Assembly (NCBI RefSeq): GCF_002015115.1
Contig: NZ_MUYA01000001.1
Coordinates: forward strand, 135,337 to 199,336
Length of the DNA: 64,000 nucleotides
Origin: Haemophilus paracuniculus
Lineage (GTDB): Bacteria; Pseudomonadota; Gammaproteobacteria; Enterobacterales; Pasteurellaceae
Direction: 5' to 3'
The notes under the pieces were generated by a model, which saw only the letters and a list, made by a program, of their open reading frames with translations, ran no database searches and was not told the origin of the DNA. This document shows, piece by piece, positions 16,369 through 25,766 of this stretch (the stretch's first letter is position 1; each line of letters begins with the position of its first letter). The translations under genes were made by a program, and so were the position numbers.

Positions 16369-16474
16369 TTTATAAGGAAATATAACATTATATGTAATCT
16401 TTTCTCTTATTACTTCGCAATCTTGCCAAAAAGGTTGTGATGTAATACCCTTAACCTACTCATAGGAGACATTT

Positions 16475-16741
16475 ATGGAGACTACAATGTCCACATCCAT
16501 TCGTTTTGACAAACTACGTTTTGTTAAAAAGCTTCAAAAAGCTGATGTTAATTCCCCTGAATTTTCAGAGAAATTAGCAGAAGCTCTTGATGAAGCCTTG
16601 GAGCAAAGTCAGGCACAATTAGCAACAAAATCTGATTTAAAAGATCTTGAAGTTAAATTAGTTTCTGAAATGTACAAAATGGCTGGCTTTATATTAGCTG
16701 GCGTGGGTGCATTGATGGCTTTACTGAAATTCTTTAACTAA
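16475..16741 (+). CDS. Small coiled-coil membrane-anchored protein, DUF1640-like
   Basis: 88 residues. A soluble, coiled-coil segment (FSEKLAEALDEALEQSQAQLATKSDLKDLEVKL, in pieces) is followed by one C-terminal membrane helix (MAGFILAGVGALMALLKFF). This layout is typical of DUF1640/CCDC90-like small proteins of phages and plasmids. The start at 16475 is set by the Shine-Dalgarno AGGAG; a second ATG lies four codons in. A TAATACCCTTAAC sequence at about 16440, shared with the -10 regions of copies B and C, may be its promoter. It has no switch leader. Confidence 0.65.
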   Translation: METTMSTSIRFDKLRFVKKLQKADVNSPEFSEKLAEALDEALEQSQAQLATKSDLKDLEVKLVSEMYKMAGFILAGVGALMALLKFFN

Positions 16742-16745
16742 TTTT

Positions 16746-16824
16746 ACCCCCACTCACAAGGGAAACATCTTTTCCCTTGTGAAAAGTGTTTCCCGATTTT
16801 TTACTTTCATCTAGGAGAAACACG
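16746..16824 (+). promoter_or_regulatory. Switch-type translational leader 2 (DUF3560 gene)
   Basis: A 12-bp perfect hairpin TCACAAGGGAAA (16754-16765)/TTTCCCTTGTGA (16771-16782) is followed by GTGTTTCCC (16786-16794), a T-run, and GGAGAAACAC (16814-16823). The last contains the Shine-Dalgarno and is complementary to GTGTTTC. Confidence 0.75.
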
Positions 16825-17481
16825 ATGACTACTAACACTTACGCAAAATTTGCGCCATTTGCGCCAACTGTTTTCGTTGCAAAATGTCCTGAACCTCACA
16901 CCAAAGGTGAAATTATCACACTTACTAGCAAATATGGTAATGAAACCGAGGTTAAAATCCATAACCTTGTCAAGCAAGAGGGAGATCACTATTTTTATTC
17001 TTTCACACGTTGTGATGGAATGGATAGCCAATCTTTTGCACAGCAAAAAGCTGAACGTTATCAAGGTTATGCGGATAATGCGACCAAACGCAGCCAAAAT
17101 TGGCTAAATGCAGCGAATGAAGGACGAGACTTTTTGAGCTTAGGTGAGCCGATAAAAATTGGTCATCACAGCGAAAAAAGACATCGAGCTTTGATCGAAC
17201 GTAATGCCAAACGTATGGACAATGCGTTTGCAGAAATGGATAAAGCGGCAAGTTATGATTCTCGCATTGCATATTGGGAAAAAATGGCAGAGAAAATCGA
17301 TCTTTCAATGCCTGAAAGCCTTCCGTTCTTCACGTTTAAATTGGCACAAGCCAAGGAAAAACATCAAGAGCTTAAAGACCACCCTGAAAAACGAGCACAC
17401 GGCTACGCATTGACCTATGCCAAGAAGGAAGTTAATGAACTCACTAAAAAAGTGAAATTAGCTGAATTACTTTGGGCATAG
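16825..17481 (+). CDS. DUF3560 domain protein
   Basis: 218 residues from the ATG at 16825, next to the leader's Shine-Dalgarno. The central block (YQGYADNATKRS; EPIKIGHHSEKRHRAL; near residues 75-135) is the DUF3560 signature, common on plasmids and ICEs and of unknown role. The C-terminal third is helical and Lys-rich. It sits in a leader-controlled operon with STY4534 and further establishment-type genes. Confidence 0.85.
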   Translation: MTTNTYAKFAPFAPTVFVAKCPEPHTKGEIITLTSKYGNETEVKIHNLVKQEGDHYFYSFTRCDGMDSQSFAQQKAERYQGYADNATKRSQNWLNAANEGRDFLSLGEPIKIGHHSEKRHRALIERNAKRMDNAFAEMDKAASYDSRIAYWEKMAEKIDLSMPESLPFFTFKLAQAKEKHQELKDHPEKRAHGYALTYAKKEVNELTKKVKLAELLWA

Positions 17482-17528
17482 CCATTTTCTTACGCAATAA
17501 AACTCACCACTTGCTGTGGTGTTGTTCT

Positions 17529-17592
17529 ACCCTCTGGGGAAATGTTCCCCTTGGGGCGTTTCCCCATCTATTTTTATTTTTGGAGAAACGTT
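17529..17592 (+). promoter_or_regulatory. Switch-type translational leader 3
   Basis: GGGGAAATGTTCCCC (17536-17550) forms the first hairpin. CGTTTCCCC (17557-17565) can pair back with GGGGAAATG (nine pairs, one wobble) or forward with GGAGAAACG (17582-17590), which carries the Shine-Dalgarno for the ATG at 17593. A T-run separates the two. Confidence 0.8.
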
Positions 17593-17859
17593 ATGTTGAA
17601 ATCCTTTACCTTAGGCAAACTTGTGGCAACAAGTGCTGTCGCCGATATTTTTGCACCGCAAGTGCTATTCGCTTTAATTGCTCGTTACCGCTCAGGTGAT
17701 TGGGGCAATTTATGTGAAGAAGATAAACAAGCTAATGAGTTCGCCATTCAACACGGCGGACGCATCGTAGCAAGTTATCTTGTGGATGACGAAAAACTGT
17801 ATGTGATCACCGAAGCTGATCGCAGCGTAACGACCATTTTATTTGCTTACGAATACTAG
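17593..17859 (+). CDS. Plasmid/ICE-type small protein with a TEADRS motif
   Basis: 88 residues. It has the pattern seen in a widespread family of plasmid-related small proteins: a GDWG segment near residue 36, NEFAIQHGGRIVASY near 50, and an ITEADRSVTTILF end. Such proteins are often annotated as plasmid-related or DUF3768-like; the function is not known. The start at 17593 follows the leader; a longer frame into the leader is rejected. It is followed 9 bp later by the next gene. Confidence 0.65.
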   Translation: MLKSFTLGKLVATSAVADIFAPQVLFALIARYRSGDWGNLCEEDKQANEFAIQHGGRIVASYLVDDEKLYVITEADRSVTTILFAYEY

Positions 17860-17868
17860 GAGGATAAG

Positions 17869-18231
17869 ATGAGTTTACACGGATTTGCATACAGTTTGCC
17901 TCGCAAAGTAGATTTTGAAATCAATTTCACCCAACGCCGTCAGGAACCACGCAAGTGCTTTTTTGAATGGCATAACAACCACGATATACACCGTTGGATG
18001 GCTGGTTGTTATGATGAAAAAGGGGGATTGTGTGAGGCGTTTCTTGGCTATACCCTCGTGCTGACCGAAGCTGATTTGGATGCTCTGGAATTTGCTATTC
18101 AAAGTGATTTTGAATATGCCACAGAGTATGCCCACGATGTTGAGCTAGAACGGGAACGAGACTTAAATTTTATCAAATTTGCCCGAGCAGAGATTGCAGC
18201 AGGCAATACCGTTTACTATGACTCTTGGTAG
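17869..18231 (+). CDS. Unknown acidic protein, last gene of the STY4534 operon
   Basis: 120 residues, not recognised. It has a Trp/His-rich middle (FFEWHNNHDIHRWMAG), a helical second half (LTEADLDALEFAIQSDFEYATEY) and the end FARAEIAAGNTVYYDSW. It starts 9 bp after the preceding stop with its own AGGAGG Shine-Dalgarno and no switch leader, so it is co-transcribed with the 17593 gene. A terminator follows. Confidence 0.7.
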   Translation: MSLHGFAYSLPRKVDFEINFTQRRQEPRKCFFEWHNNHDIHRWMAGCYDEKGGLCEAFLGYTLVLTEADLDALEFAIQSDFEYATEYAHDVELERERDLNFIKFARAEIAAGNTVYYDSW

Positions 18232-18238
18232 TTATATG

Positions 18239-18274
18239 AAGCACATTTACTACGGTGAGTGTGCTTTTTATTTT
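18239..18274 (+). terminator. Intrinsic terminator ending the STY4534 operon
   Basis: AAGCACA (18239-18245) pairs with TGTGCTT (18260-18266), followed by TTTTATTTT. Confidence 0.85.
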
Positions 18275-18362
18275 GACTATGAATATTATTTTTTCTTCCT
18301 CTCTTCGGCTCTTTTATTCATTATAACTAATAAATATCATTGATAGCATTTGGATAGGCAAA

Positions 18363-18632
18363 ATGAAAAGAGTCGCTTGCATAGTGATAAAAATCATCGT
18401 TATTATTTCCATTATACCTATATTAAGCATCCTTTTATTCCAAGCCCACTCTATTTTTTGGGATATTGCTTTTAATCCTGATTTACAAGGAGTCCAAAAA
18501 ATAGCCTATTTATTTAGCATACTCGTTATGCTGATTTTGCTGATTGTAACAGTCAGATTTTTCAGTGTTAGTACAATGCTGATTTTTTTGGCGACAAAAT
18601 ATCTCAAAGAGATAAAAAATCAAAAATCCTAA
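18363..18632 (+). CDS. Small two-helix membrane protein, unknown
   Basis: 89 residues with two hydrophobic segments (about residues 5-27 and 48-80) and a short soluble loop (HSIFWDIAFNPDLQGVQK). No family is recognised. It stands alone between the STY4534 operon terminator and pilL. Codon use is AT-rich like the cargo genes. The start lacks a clear Shine-Dalgarno (GGCAAA), so expression is uncertain. Confidence 0.5.
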   Translation: MKRVACIVIKIIVIISIIPILSILLFQAHSIFWDIAFNPDLQGVQKIAYLFSILVMLILLIVTVRFFSVSTMLIFLATKYLKEIKNQKS

Positions 18633-18739
18633 ATTATTTCTCTTTAATTATCTAAATTGATTATCCGATTTTTGATTAAAAGCGAGGGGATTTTTTTGCA
18701 TAGTATTGCCATTTTATCTTCAAGCCTTAGGATGCAATA

Positions 18740-19417
18740 ATGAAAAAAACAAAATTATGCGGTTCAATCATTCTGACCGCACTCATTACCGCTTGTGCCC
18801 AAAGTAATTCTGTAAATACAGAAACCTCAAATCCACCCGTCAGCGGCACTGAAATTTCCCCTGGTATTCCGTTGCCTGATGATGGCTTAGTGCCAGAATC
18901 TAAACCGTTGGATGGCGAGCAAGCGGTATTATCTTCACAAAATCCACCAGTCAAATTAAGGGTCGTCAGTGAAGACATTTACACCACCGTTCCTGCCTCA
19001 AATCCTGAGGTTATTCGCTATGACAGATACACCCTTGTTGGTAGCTCACCTGTCGGCGGACAAAAATACCTGCTCGATCAACTTGTGTCCGTTAATATGG
19101 GTAAAAACTATGGCATTAGCGTTGAACAAGGTATTTGGAACACCTTACAAGATACAGGTTTTACGCTCTGTTCACCAACACAGTATGAGGTGCAAACGCT
19201 CTTTGGTTTGCAGTTGCCCAAAGTTCACCATAAATTTGGTCCAATGAAGTTGCGTGATGCCCTGCAAATGTTAGCGGGCGAAGCCTATCAATTGACATTG
19301 AACGATCCTCTTCGTCAGGTCTGTTTTGAACGCCGACAAGAGGTTGATATACCGAGCGGTACACCTAAAATTCGTGTAGAAACTGTTTCAGGTTATGATT
19401 GGCGAGAACGTGATTAA
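18740..19417 (+). CDS. pilL: PilL-like ICE lipoprotein, start of the transfer region
   Basis: 225 residues. A lipoprotein signal ends at LITAC, followed by a Pro/Ser-rich linker. A periplasmic domain (RYTLVGSSPVGGQKYLLDQLV; LPKVHHKFGPMKLRDALQML) matches the TIGR03748 PilL N-terminal family. In PFGI-1/SPI-7 elements it opens the transfer block. It has its own terminator and is separated from the rest of the transfer genes by the adhesin cassette. Confidence 0.82.
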   Translation: MKKTKLCGSIILTALITACAQSNSVNTETSNPPVSGTEISPGIPLPDDGLVPESKPLDGEQAVLSSQNPPVKLRVVSEDIYTTVPASNPEVIRYDRYTLVGSSPVGGQKYLLDQLVSVNMGKNYGISVEQGIWNTLQDTGFTLCSPTQYEVQTLFGLQLPKVHHKFGPMKLRDALQMLAGEAYQLTLNDPLRQVCFERRQEVDIPSGTPKIRVETVSGYDWRERD

Positions 19418-19423
19418 TATTTT

Positions 19424-19452
19424 GACGGGAGAATTTCCCGTCTTTTCTTTTT
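19424..19452 (+). terminator. Intrinsic terminator after pilL
   Basis: GACGGGA (19424-19430) pairs with TCCCGTC (19436-19442), then a T-rich run. It isolates pilL from the adhesin gene. Confidence 0.85.
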
Positions 19453-19562
19453 TATAAATCTCCATTTTGCATTTTTAATTTCATATTTCTTCTTTTTTCT
19501 CATTCCTTTAATTTTTCATTTGGGTGATTAACCTGATTATTTTTTATTTCAAGGACATTCAA

Positions 19563-22500
19563 ATGAATCACATTTTTAAAATTAAACGTAACCATTTAGG
19601 ACAATCCGTTGTTACCTCAGAATTAGCTAAGGCTCGTGGAAAAATGACTGCTATTGCCGTTGCAGTTTGTTCAGCATTATTGAGTTTATCGGTTTCGGCA
19701 ACGCCTGTTACTGAACAAGGTACAGCCACTTCCGAAAATGCGATTGCAATCGGTTCATCTTCATTTGCGACCGCGATCAGTGGTATTGCCACGGGTTTCG
19801 GTTCAATCGCAACGGGGGATAATTTTTCTCGTGAAGATTTTTTGTTGAAGAAGCAGGAAAATGATGCGTTGATTGATGCAGCCAACCAAGCTCAATCGGA
19901 TGTCAATAATACCAATAATAACATTGCGGCGATGGATGATGCCATTACCTCTTTGGGTGAGCAAATTACCCATTTAACAAATCAACAAGCCAATATTACG
20001 CAAAAAATTGCGGAAAAAGACCGCTTGGATGCCCAATCAGGGCGTTTAACTGACACGCTAAACGATCAAAAACTGGCATTAAGCGATGCCAAAAGTGCTC
20101 TCGACCAAATTCTCTCAAATGGTAAAAACCTTTATCTCAATTTTACCGATGAACTCAATTCCCTTAACTGGTCAGCATTAAATGGTACAGATGCGGGTCG
20201 CAATACCATTGCCAATGAGCTTAAATCGCGTATCGAGCAGAAATTTCCTGAAATTGCGACAAAATACGATGATGCCAAATATCGTGCCATTATTGATGGC
20301 TATATTAACCGTCAAGCTCAATATCAAGGTTCTTACGAAAGTTTAGCCACAGAAACCTATACAGGTAAAAATAATGATTATGGACGTACAGGTGGGTATC
20401 AAGACAGATTTAAAACAAACAAAAATGTTTTATTAAATCAATGGTATTTCTCATCATCTCTTGATAAAAAAGATTATGATATTGATAAAACCAAATCGAA
20501 ATATACGATTGCACTTGAAAGCATATCTGGAGGCGTAAGTTCAGGAGGTGCAAGTGGTACTAATTTTGGCAACAGAATAAGAATAGACAATCAAATTGAG
20601 AATTATAACCGAAAAGCATATAGTTCTTTAAACTTTAATTTATCTAAAAATAATGAATCTGGTTTAAATGCCGCTCTTTTAACTGTTTTGTCCAAACAAA
20701 AAGCCGATTTAAATAATGAGTTTACCGCAATAAACTCATTTTCAACGGGGTTTGAGCAATTATTATCGACCAATCTGATGTTTGGAAACGATAACTTTGA
20801 AACCGCCTACAACAGCTGGTCAGAAAATGTTTATGCATCCAATGTGATCCAATTTAATGTAAAAACCACACATTCAACGACCAGTAAACAATCACCTTAC
20901 TTTTATGATGAAAACATTGGCGTTTTAACAAAAATCAAAGATATGACGGTAAATAACCAAAACCTCATATCTACGGATGATATTTCTCATTTCAAACGTT
21001 TCTATCAAAACATTCAAGATAAATATAATACCATTGATTGGAATTTCAATCGTTCAGCTTATGATTTAACTGCATATCGAGCCAGTTTTGATAAAGTATT
21101 AGCCTATAATGCCAAAATAAACTCACTACTTGATATTTATCAAAGCATTATTAATGAGCGAAAAAAAGATAATGCCAATCAAGCTCAGATCGAAACTTGG
21201 ACACAAGAATTGATGAATCTAAAACAACAAATTTTAGATGGCACACAAGACAAAACCAATTTTGGTATGGGGATGGAATTAGTATTAAACCAGACAAATG
21301 CTGATTATTATCTTAATTACGCCAATGATGAAGCCCAACGTACCATTGCTCGTATCAATAGCGAATTGAAACTTTATGATGACAAAGACCAATTAGTGGT
21401 TGATGTTACCTCAAAGGCGAAAGAATTACAGAAAGCCTATGACGATGCGAAACGTGCAGCAGACAACACCCAAGCTGAACTCGATGCGGTCAATAAGCAA
21501 ATCAGCAACCTTGCCTTGACCGAAGAAGAACGTAAAGTTGATGACCTCAAAGATGCCAAAGAAAAAGAGTTGGAAGTGGCTAAACGCAAAAAGGAAGAGC
21601 TGGAAGATCAACTTGAAAAGCAGAAAAATGCCTTAGAAACCGCTCAAAATAACCTTAAAAATTCTGGGTTAAAAGACTTAGGGTTACGCTCTCAGGCGTA
21701 TGGCGACAATGCGTTCGCCTCTGGGGATGATTCGATTGCCTTAGGCACAAATGCGACAGCCATTGCCGATCACAGTATTGCTATCGGATTAAATAGCTCG
21801 GTAACAGGCACGTCAAGTCTCGCCGTAGGAACAAATTCTGTGGTAAGTGGTGATAATGCATTGGCATTAGGTACTAATAACGTGGTTTCTGGCAATCGTG
21901 TTTCGGTCATCGGGCAAAATAATACCGTTGAGTCAAATGATGTGATGGTCTTAGGCAATAACATTACCATCAGCCGTGGTTTTGATGGTGCTGTGGTCCT
22001 CGGTAACGGATCAACCGTTGAGAAAGCGAACCCAACGGAAAGCATTGTGCTAAACAATGTCACTTACACCTTTGCAGGTACGACACCTACGGCAACCGTT
22101 AGCGTTGGTGCAGAGGGTGAAGAACGTCAGGTGGTGAATGTTGCCGCAGGTCGTATCACCTCAACCTCGACCGATGCCATTAATGGTTCGCAGCTCTATG
22201 CCGTAACCGAAGCTGTCAATGGTACGGCGGACGTAGTGCGTGGCATTGCCGATGAAATTTTAGGTAAAGGCAATTTGAGCTTTACCGACAATGCGGGCAA
22301 TACCGCAACCGTGAAACTTGGCAATGCGTTAAATGTGGCAGGCGATCAGAACATTAAAACCGTGATCGATCCAACCACGAATACGTTGTCCGTTACACTT
22401 GCTAATAATGTGACAGCAGACCGCTTTACGGCGGGAAATGTCTCATTAAGTGTTGATGGCATCAATGCAGGCAACAAGAAAGTGAGTAATGTTGCCGCAG

Positions 22501-23206
22501 GCGATATTAGCCCTGATTCAACAGAGGCGGTCAATGGTTCGCAACTTTATGCGGTGGCAGGTAATGTGATCACCAATGCCCAAAATTTAGCAAACCTGAA
22601 TGACAAAGTCTCGAAAGGTTGGAATATTGCGACTAACGAGGGCGAACAATCAGCCAATGTGCAAATGGGTGATACTGTTACCTTAAATCAAGGAAATAAC
22701 ATTGTGATCACCCAATCAGGTCAAACAATTACGGTTGCGACAAGCTCTACGCCAACCTTTGATAAGGTCAATGTGGGCAATGTGTCGATTGATGGCGAAC
22801 GTATTCGTGGGATTGCCAACGGTGTAGAGGATTCGGATGCGGTGAATATGTCTCAATTAAATGCGACAAATAACAGTGTCATCCAAAATACCTTGAACAT
22901 TTTCAAAAATGCTGCGGCTCTTGCCAAAGGGTTAAATACGGCGACCGATGATGGGGTCATGTGGATAAACGAGCCAAACGCGGCACAGCCATTGCAGGAG
23001 CGATGGGGATGTTGCCACAACCGCACCTGTCAGGTAAGTCAATGGTATCTGCGGCAACCACCAACTATCGTGGTCAACAAGCCATTGCCGTGGGTTACTC
23101 TCGTTTAGCTGACAATGGTAAACATATCATCAAGCTCAGCGGTGCATCGAATACTTCTGGTAAAAAAGATGTGATGATCGGTGCCGCTTACGGTTACAGC
23201 TGGTAA
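19563..23206 (+). pseudogene. YadA/Hia-type trimeric autotransporter adhesin, anchor out of frame
   Basis: The start is the ATG at 19563 (Shine-Dalgarno AAGGA). An extended signal peptide (MNHIFKIKRNHLGQSVVTSE...LSVSATP) is followed by a long coiled-coil region, head repeats of the SIALGTNATAIADHSIAIG type (near base 21700-21900) and two GSQLYAV neck/stalk units. The main frame then leaves the family near base 22955 and stops at 23108. The membrane-anchor domain (DKRAKRGTAIAGAMGMLP ... GAAYGYSW) continues in another frame to 23206. A single missing base in GGGGTCATGTGGAT would explain this; restoring an A gives V-N-V-D-K-R. As it stands the passenger cannot be anchored. Unlike the usual ICE cargo site, it sits inside the transfer operon. 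Confidence 0.85.
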
Positions 23207-23215
23207 CCCCCTTTC

Positions 23216-23250
23216 AAGGAAAGGATAATTTTTATCCTTTCCTTTTATTT
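23216..23250 (+). terminator. Intrinsic terminator after the adhesin gene
   Basis: AAGGAAAGGATAA (23216-23228) pairs perfectly with TTATCCTTTCCTT (23232-23244), and a T-rich tail follows. With the terminator before it, the adhesin is a self-contained transcription unit. Confidence 0.92.
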
Positions 23251-23420
23251 TTCCTACCTACTTTCCCACCTCTGATCATTGCCTTATTGAGCAATCCCTT
23301 CCCCTAGCAGGTCAATCGCCTGCTGTCCTCTAAAAATCCTCATAAAATCAATAACACTTTATTCTTACGGTCAATTTCGCTTTTTGGCATATTCAGCACC
23401 TACTTTATCTAGGAGCTATT

Positions 23421-24203
23421 ATGTCATTTCGTTATGCCTTTTTACCTGCATTATTTGCCTTACCCTCTTTGGCGTGGGCAAATACTGCATCAACTGCCGC
23501 ACAAAATACCCTTTATTCCGCTCAACAGATGCAAAAAACCGTTGAAACAGCCTCAGGGGTAAATCCGATTCAAACCAATCAAACCCAAACCGTGGATAAG
23601 TGGACAGAATGGGGGCTGACACGGGAAGATTGGACTCGATATGAAGAGTTGATGAAAGGCACTCGCGGTATCTGGACACCTAATTTAGATCCATTGACGA
23701 CCTTAGGCGTTGAAGCTCGCAATGAAGCAGAACGTGAACGTTATGCCACCTTATTGGCGAAAAAAGAGTTCCAACGGACAGAAAATGAACTCAAATTTCA
23801 ACGTACCTACAACCGTGTCTTTGAACGGCTTTATCCTAATCTCTTACCTTTTTCAATGAATGGAGCAGAAAAAAATCTGTCCTCTTCTGTCGGTTCAGAG
23901 ATGAACCGTGTCATCTATTTTACTCGCACCGATTGCGGTAAAAAATGTGCGGACGATCTTGTTCGTTTATTCCGTTTTGCCAACAATACGCCTATTGATA
24001 TTTATGTGGTCGATTCCGAGAAAAAAGACGACAAAATTCGAGCGTGGGCAATTGAAAATGGAATCGACCCAAATAAAGTCAAAACAGGGCAAATCACCCT
24101 CAACCACGACAATAATGGCTATTGGTTCAAATACGCCAAAAGCCAAGCCCCTGCGGCGTTCTACATTAAAGGAGATGGCGTGTGGCAATCTCTCGCCTAT
24201 TGA
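23421..24203 (+). CDS. TIGR03759 (PFL_4693) family ICE protein
   Basis: 260 residues with a Sec signal peptide (cleavage after LAWA). The periplasmic part contains WGLTREDWTRYEELMKGTRG near residue 70 and a thioredoxin-like C-terminal part (VIYFTRTDCGKKCADDL; a CxxxC arrangement). It matches the TIGR03759 family, which follows pilL in PFGI-1-type transfer regions. The start has AGGAG 6 bp upstream. It overlaps the next gene by 22 bp. Confidence 0.87.
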   Translation: MSFRYAFLPALFALPSLAWANTASTAAQNTLYSAQQMQKTVETASGVNPIQTNQTQTVDKWTEWGLTREDWTRYEELMKGTRGIWTPNLDPLTTLGVEARNEAERERYATLLAKKEFQRTENELKFQRTYNRVFERLYPNLLPFSMNGAEKNLSSSVGSEMNRVIYFTRTDCGKKCADDLVRLFRFANNTPIDIYVVDSEKKDDKIRAWAIENGIDPNKVKTGQITLNHDNNGYWFKYAKSQAPAAFYIKGDGVWQSLAY

Positions 24204-24928
24204 TCACTCTCGGTTCACTGAGTATTTTCTTCTCATCCACCGCACTTTCAGCGAAACCGTTCTACGGCTTTGGGCGAGAGGTGGATAGTTACATTCGTGA
24301 AGCGGCTCAACGCTACCAAGTCAGCGAAGCGATGTTACGCGGCTTAGTGAAAATGGAAGATGGCTGGTATGGCAAAATTTCGCCTACGGGTGCGGTTGGG
24401 GTGGGGCAATTTACCTTCAAAACTTGGAATGAACTTGCTCAACTACCCGAGGGGTACCGCATCGGTATGCGACCGATTACCGCTCGAACCAAAGGCACCT
24501 CTGCCGATCCTCGCCATCATCGTTATATCAATACCTTGGCGATGGGATTATACGTCCGTTGGATTATCAATCAATTTGCCGAACGTGGCTTGAAAGCTAC
24601 CGATGAAAATGTGTACCTCGCCTACAACATTGGTTTAGACGGCTTTCATCGAGCGGTTTCTGGACGTACTACTTGGAACGATCTCAAAAATATGCGGCGA
24701 AACGGTATGACCCGCTCAATGCGAGTCAGTGATTTTCTCGCCTACCAAAAAGGTCGCTATTTAGAAAATAAACGTATTGCGAATTTTCAACGTGCCGTAC
24801 CGAGTCAATCTTTTGCATCTGCATCACCTAAACGTAATATGGCGACATTACAACCGAATATCCCGTCTCCGCAAGTGATGCGGTGGGTAGAGCCTGCCGA
24901 GAAATTGCGTTGGATCAACCCGCTTTAA
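24182..24928 (+). CDS. Lytic transglycosylase (SLT domain) of the transfer system
   Basis: 248 residues, GTG start at 24182 with GGAG upstream, inside the end of the preceding gene. After a signal peptide comes an SLT-type domain: residues near 35-60 (YIREAAQRYQVSEAMLRGLVKMEDGWYG) place the catalytic acid in the KMEDG block, then GAVGVGQFTFKTWNEL and LAYNIGLDGFH. Such enzymes open peptidoglycan locally for the secretion channel, as VirB1 does. The C-terminal 60 residues are a basic linker. Confidence 0.88.
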   Translation: MAISRLLITLGSLSIFFSSTALSAKPFYGFGREVDSYIREAAQRYQVSEAMLRGLVKMEDGWYGKISPTGAVGVGQFTFKTWNELAQLPEGYRIGMRPITARTKGTSADPRHHRYINTLAMGLYVRWIINQFAERGLKATDENVYLAYNIGLDGFHRAVSGRTTWNDLKNMRRNGMTRSMRVSDFLAYQKGRYLENKRIANFQRAVPSQSFASASPKRNMATLQPNIPSPQVMRWVEPAEKLRWINPL

Positions 24929-24951
24929 TCGCTTTTCAATGAGGAATGAAA

Positions 24952-25260
24952 ATGAATACGCCCTTTTCTGCTTACTTGAATATTGCTCGACATCTTGTGC
25001 GATTTATCTTGTCATTTTTCACCATTTTTTTAATGGTAATTGGCTTTCTTTTTGTATTGATTCCCCTTTTGTCGGGCGGAAGTTATCAAGTGCTTCAATC
25101 GCTTAGCCAACTGTCAGAAGCTGAGTTCGCTAAATTTTTAGACACGAGCCTACAACAGGTCTTCTTGCTCACACTGATGCTCCTTTTTATTCAAAAAGGG
25201 ATGTCTTTTTTGGTCAGTTTCAAAGCTAAATTGAACAGTATTGAGGTGCAGTCAAAATGA
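24952..25260 (+). CDS. ICE membrane protein, unknown
   Basis: 102 residues with two membrane helices (about 18-42 and 68-90), joined by a loop (SGGSYQVLQSLSQLSEAEFAKFLDTS). The ATG at 24952 is preferred to 24946, because the Shine-Dalgarno GAGGA abuts the latter. It lies between the transglycosylase and the TIGR03765 gene and overlaps the latter by four bases (ATGA), so it is clearly part of the transfer operon. Confidence 0.75.
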   Translation: MNTPFSAYLNIARHLVRFILSFFTIFLMVIGFLFVLIPLLSGGSYQVLQSLSQLSEAEFAKFLDTSLQQVFLLTLMLLFIQKGMSFLVSFKAKLNSIEVQSK

Positions 25261-25766
25261 ACAAAACTTATTTCTATGGGCTGTTCGCCTTTTTCTGTCT
25301 GCAACCACAAATCAACGCCAAACTTTCGGTACTTGCCGATCTTGGTGGTGAAAGTGCCGTGCGATTTTATGAACCGATTCAACCCGTATCAAGCCCTGAT
25401 GCCCCTCAAAATCCTAATGCTGTACCAAGTGTTGTGAGTGAAGCAGATATGCTCCCCGTGGTTTCGCATAAATGGTCGGTCGGTTCTGTGCAGCCGCAAG
25501 CGGTGAGTTTAACTGGGGCAATGCCCATTTTTTTGCTTGGTGTAGATGAACGATCCCGTCAATGGCTTGCAGACAATCAGCAAAAATTACAGTCGCTTGG
25601 AGCTACGGGGTTAGTCATCAACGTACAAACTGTGGACGAGTTAAACCAGTTGCGTGCCATTGCTCCTTCTTTGACTTTGCTTCCATCCCCCGCCGATGCC
25701 TTGGCAGATCGTCTTGGGTTAAATCGTTATCCGCTGCTAATTACCGCTGAGGGAATCTCACAATGA
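25257..25766 (+). CDS. TIGR03765 (PFL_4695) family ICE protein
   Basis: 169 residues with a signal peptide ending near QINA. It matches TIGR03765: LSVLADLGGESAVRFYEPIQ at the mature N-terminus and a C-terminal domain (FLLGVDERSRQWLADNQQKLQSLGATGLVINV, in pieces). It is exported and probably periplasmic. It regularly precedes traD in this group and overlaps it here by four bases. Confidence 0.85.
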   Translation: MNKTYFYGLFAFFCLQPQINAKLSVLADLGGESAVRFYEPIQPVSSPDAPQNPNAVPSVVSEADMLPVVSHKWSVGSVQPQAVSLTGAMPIFLLGVDERSRQWLADNQQKLQSLGATGLVINVQTVDELNQLRAIAPSLTLLPSPADALADRLGLNRYPLLITAEGISQ

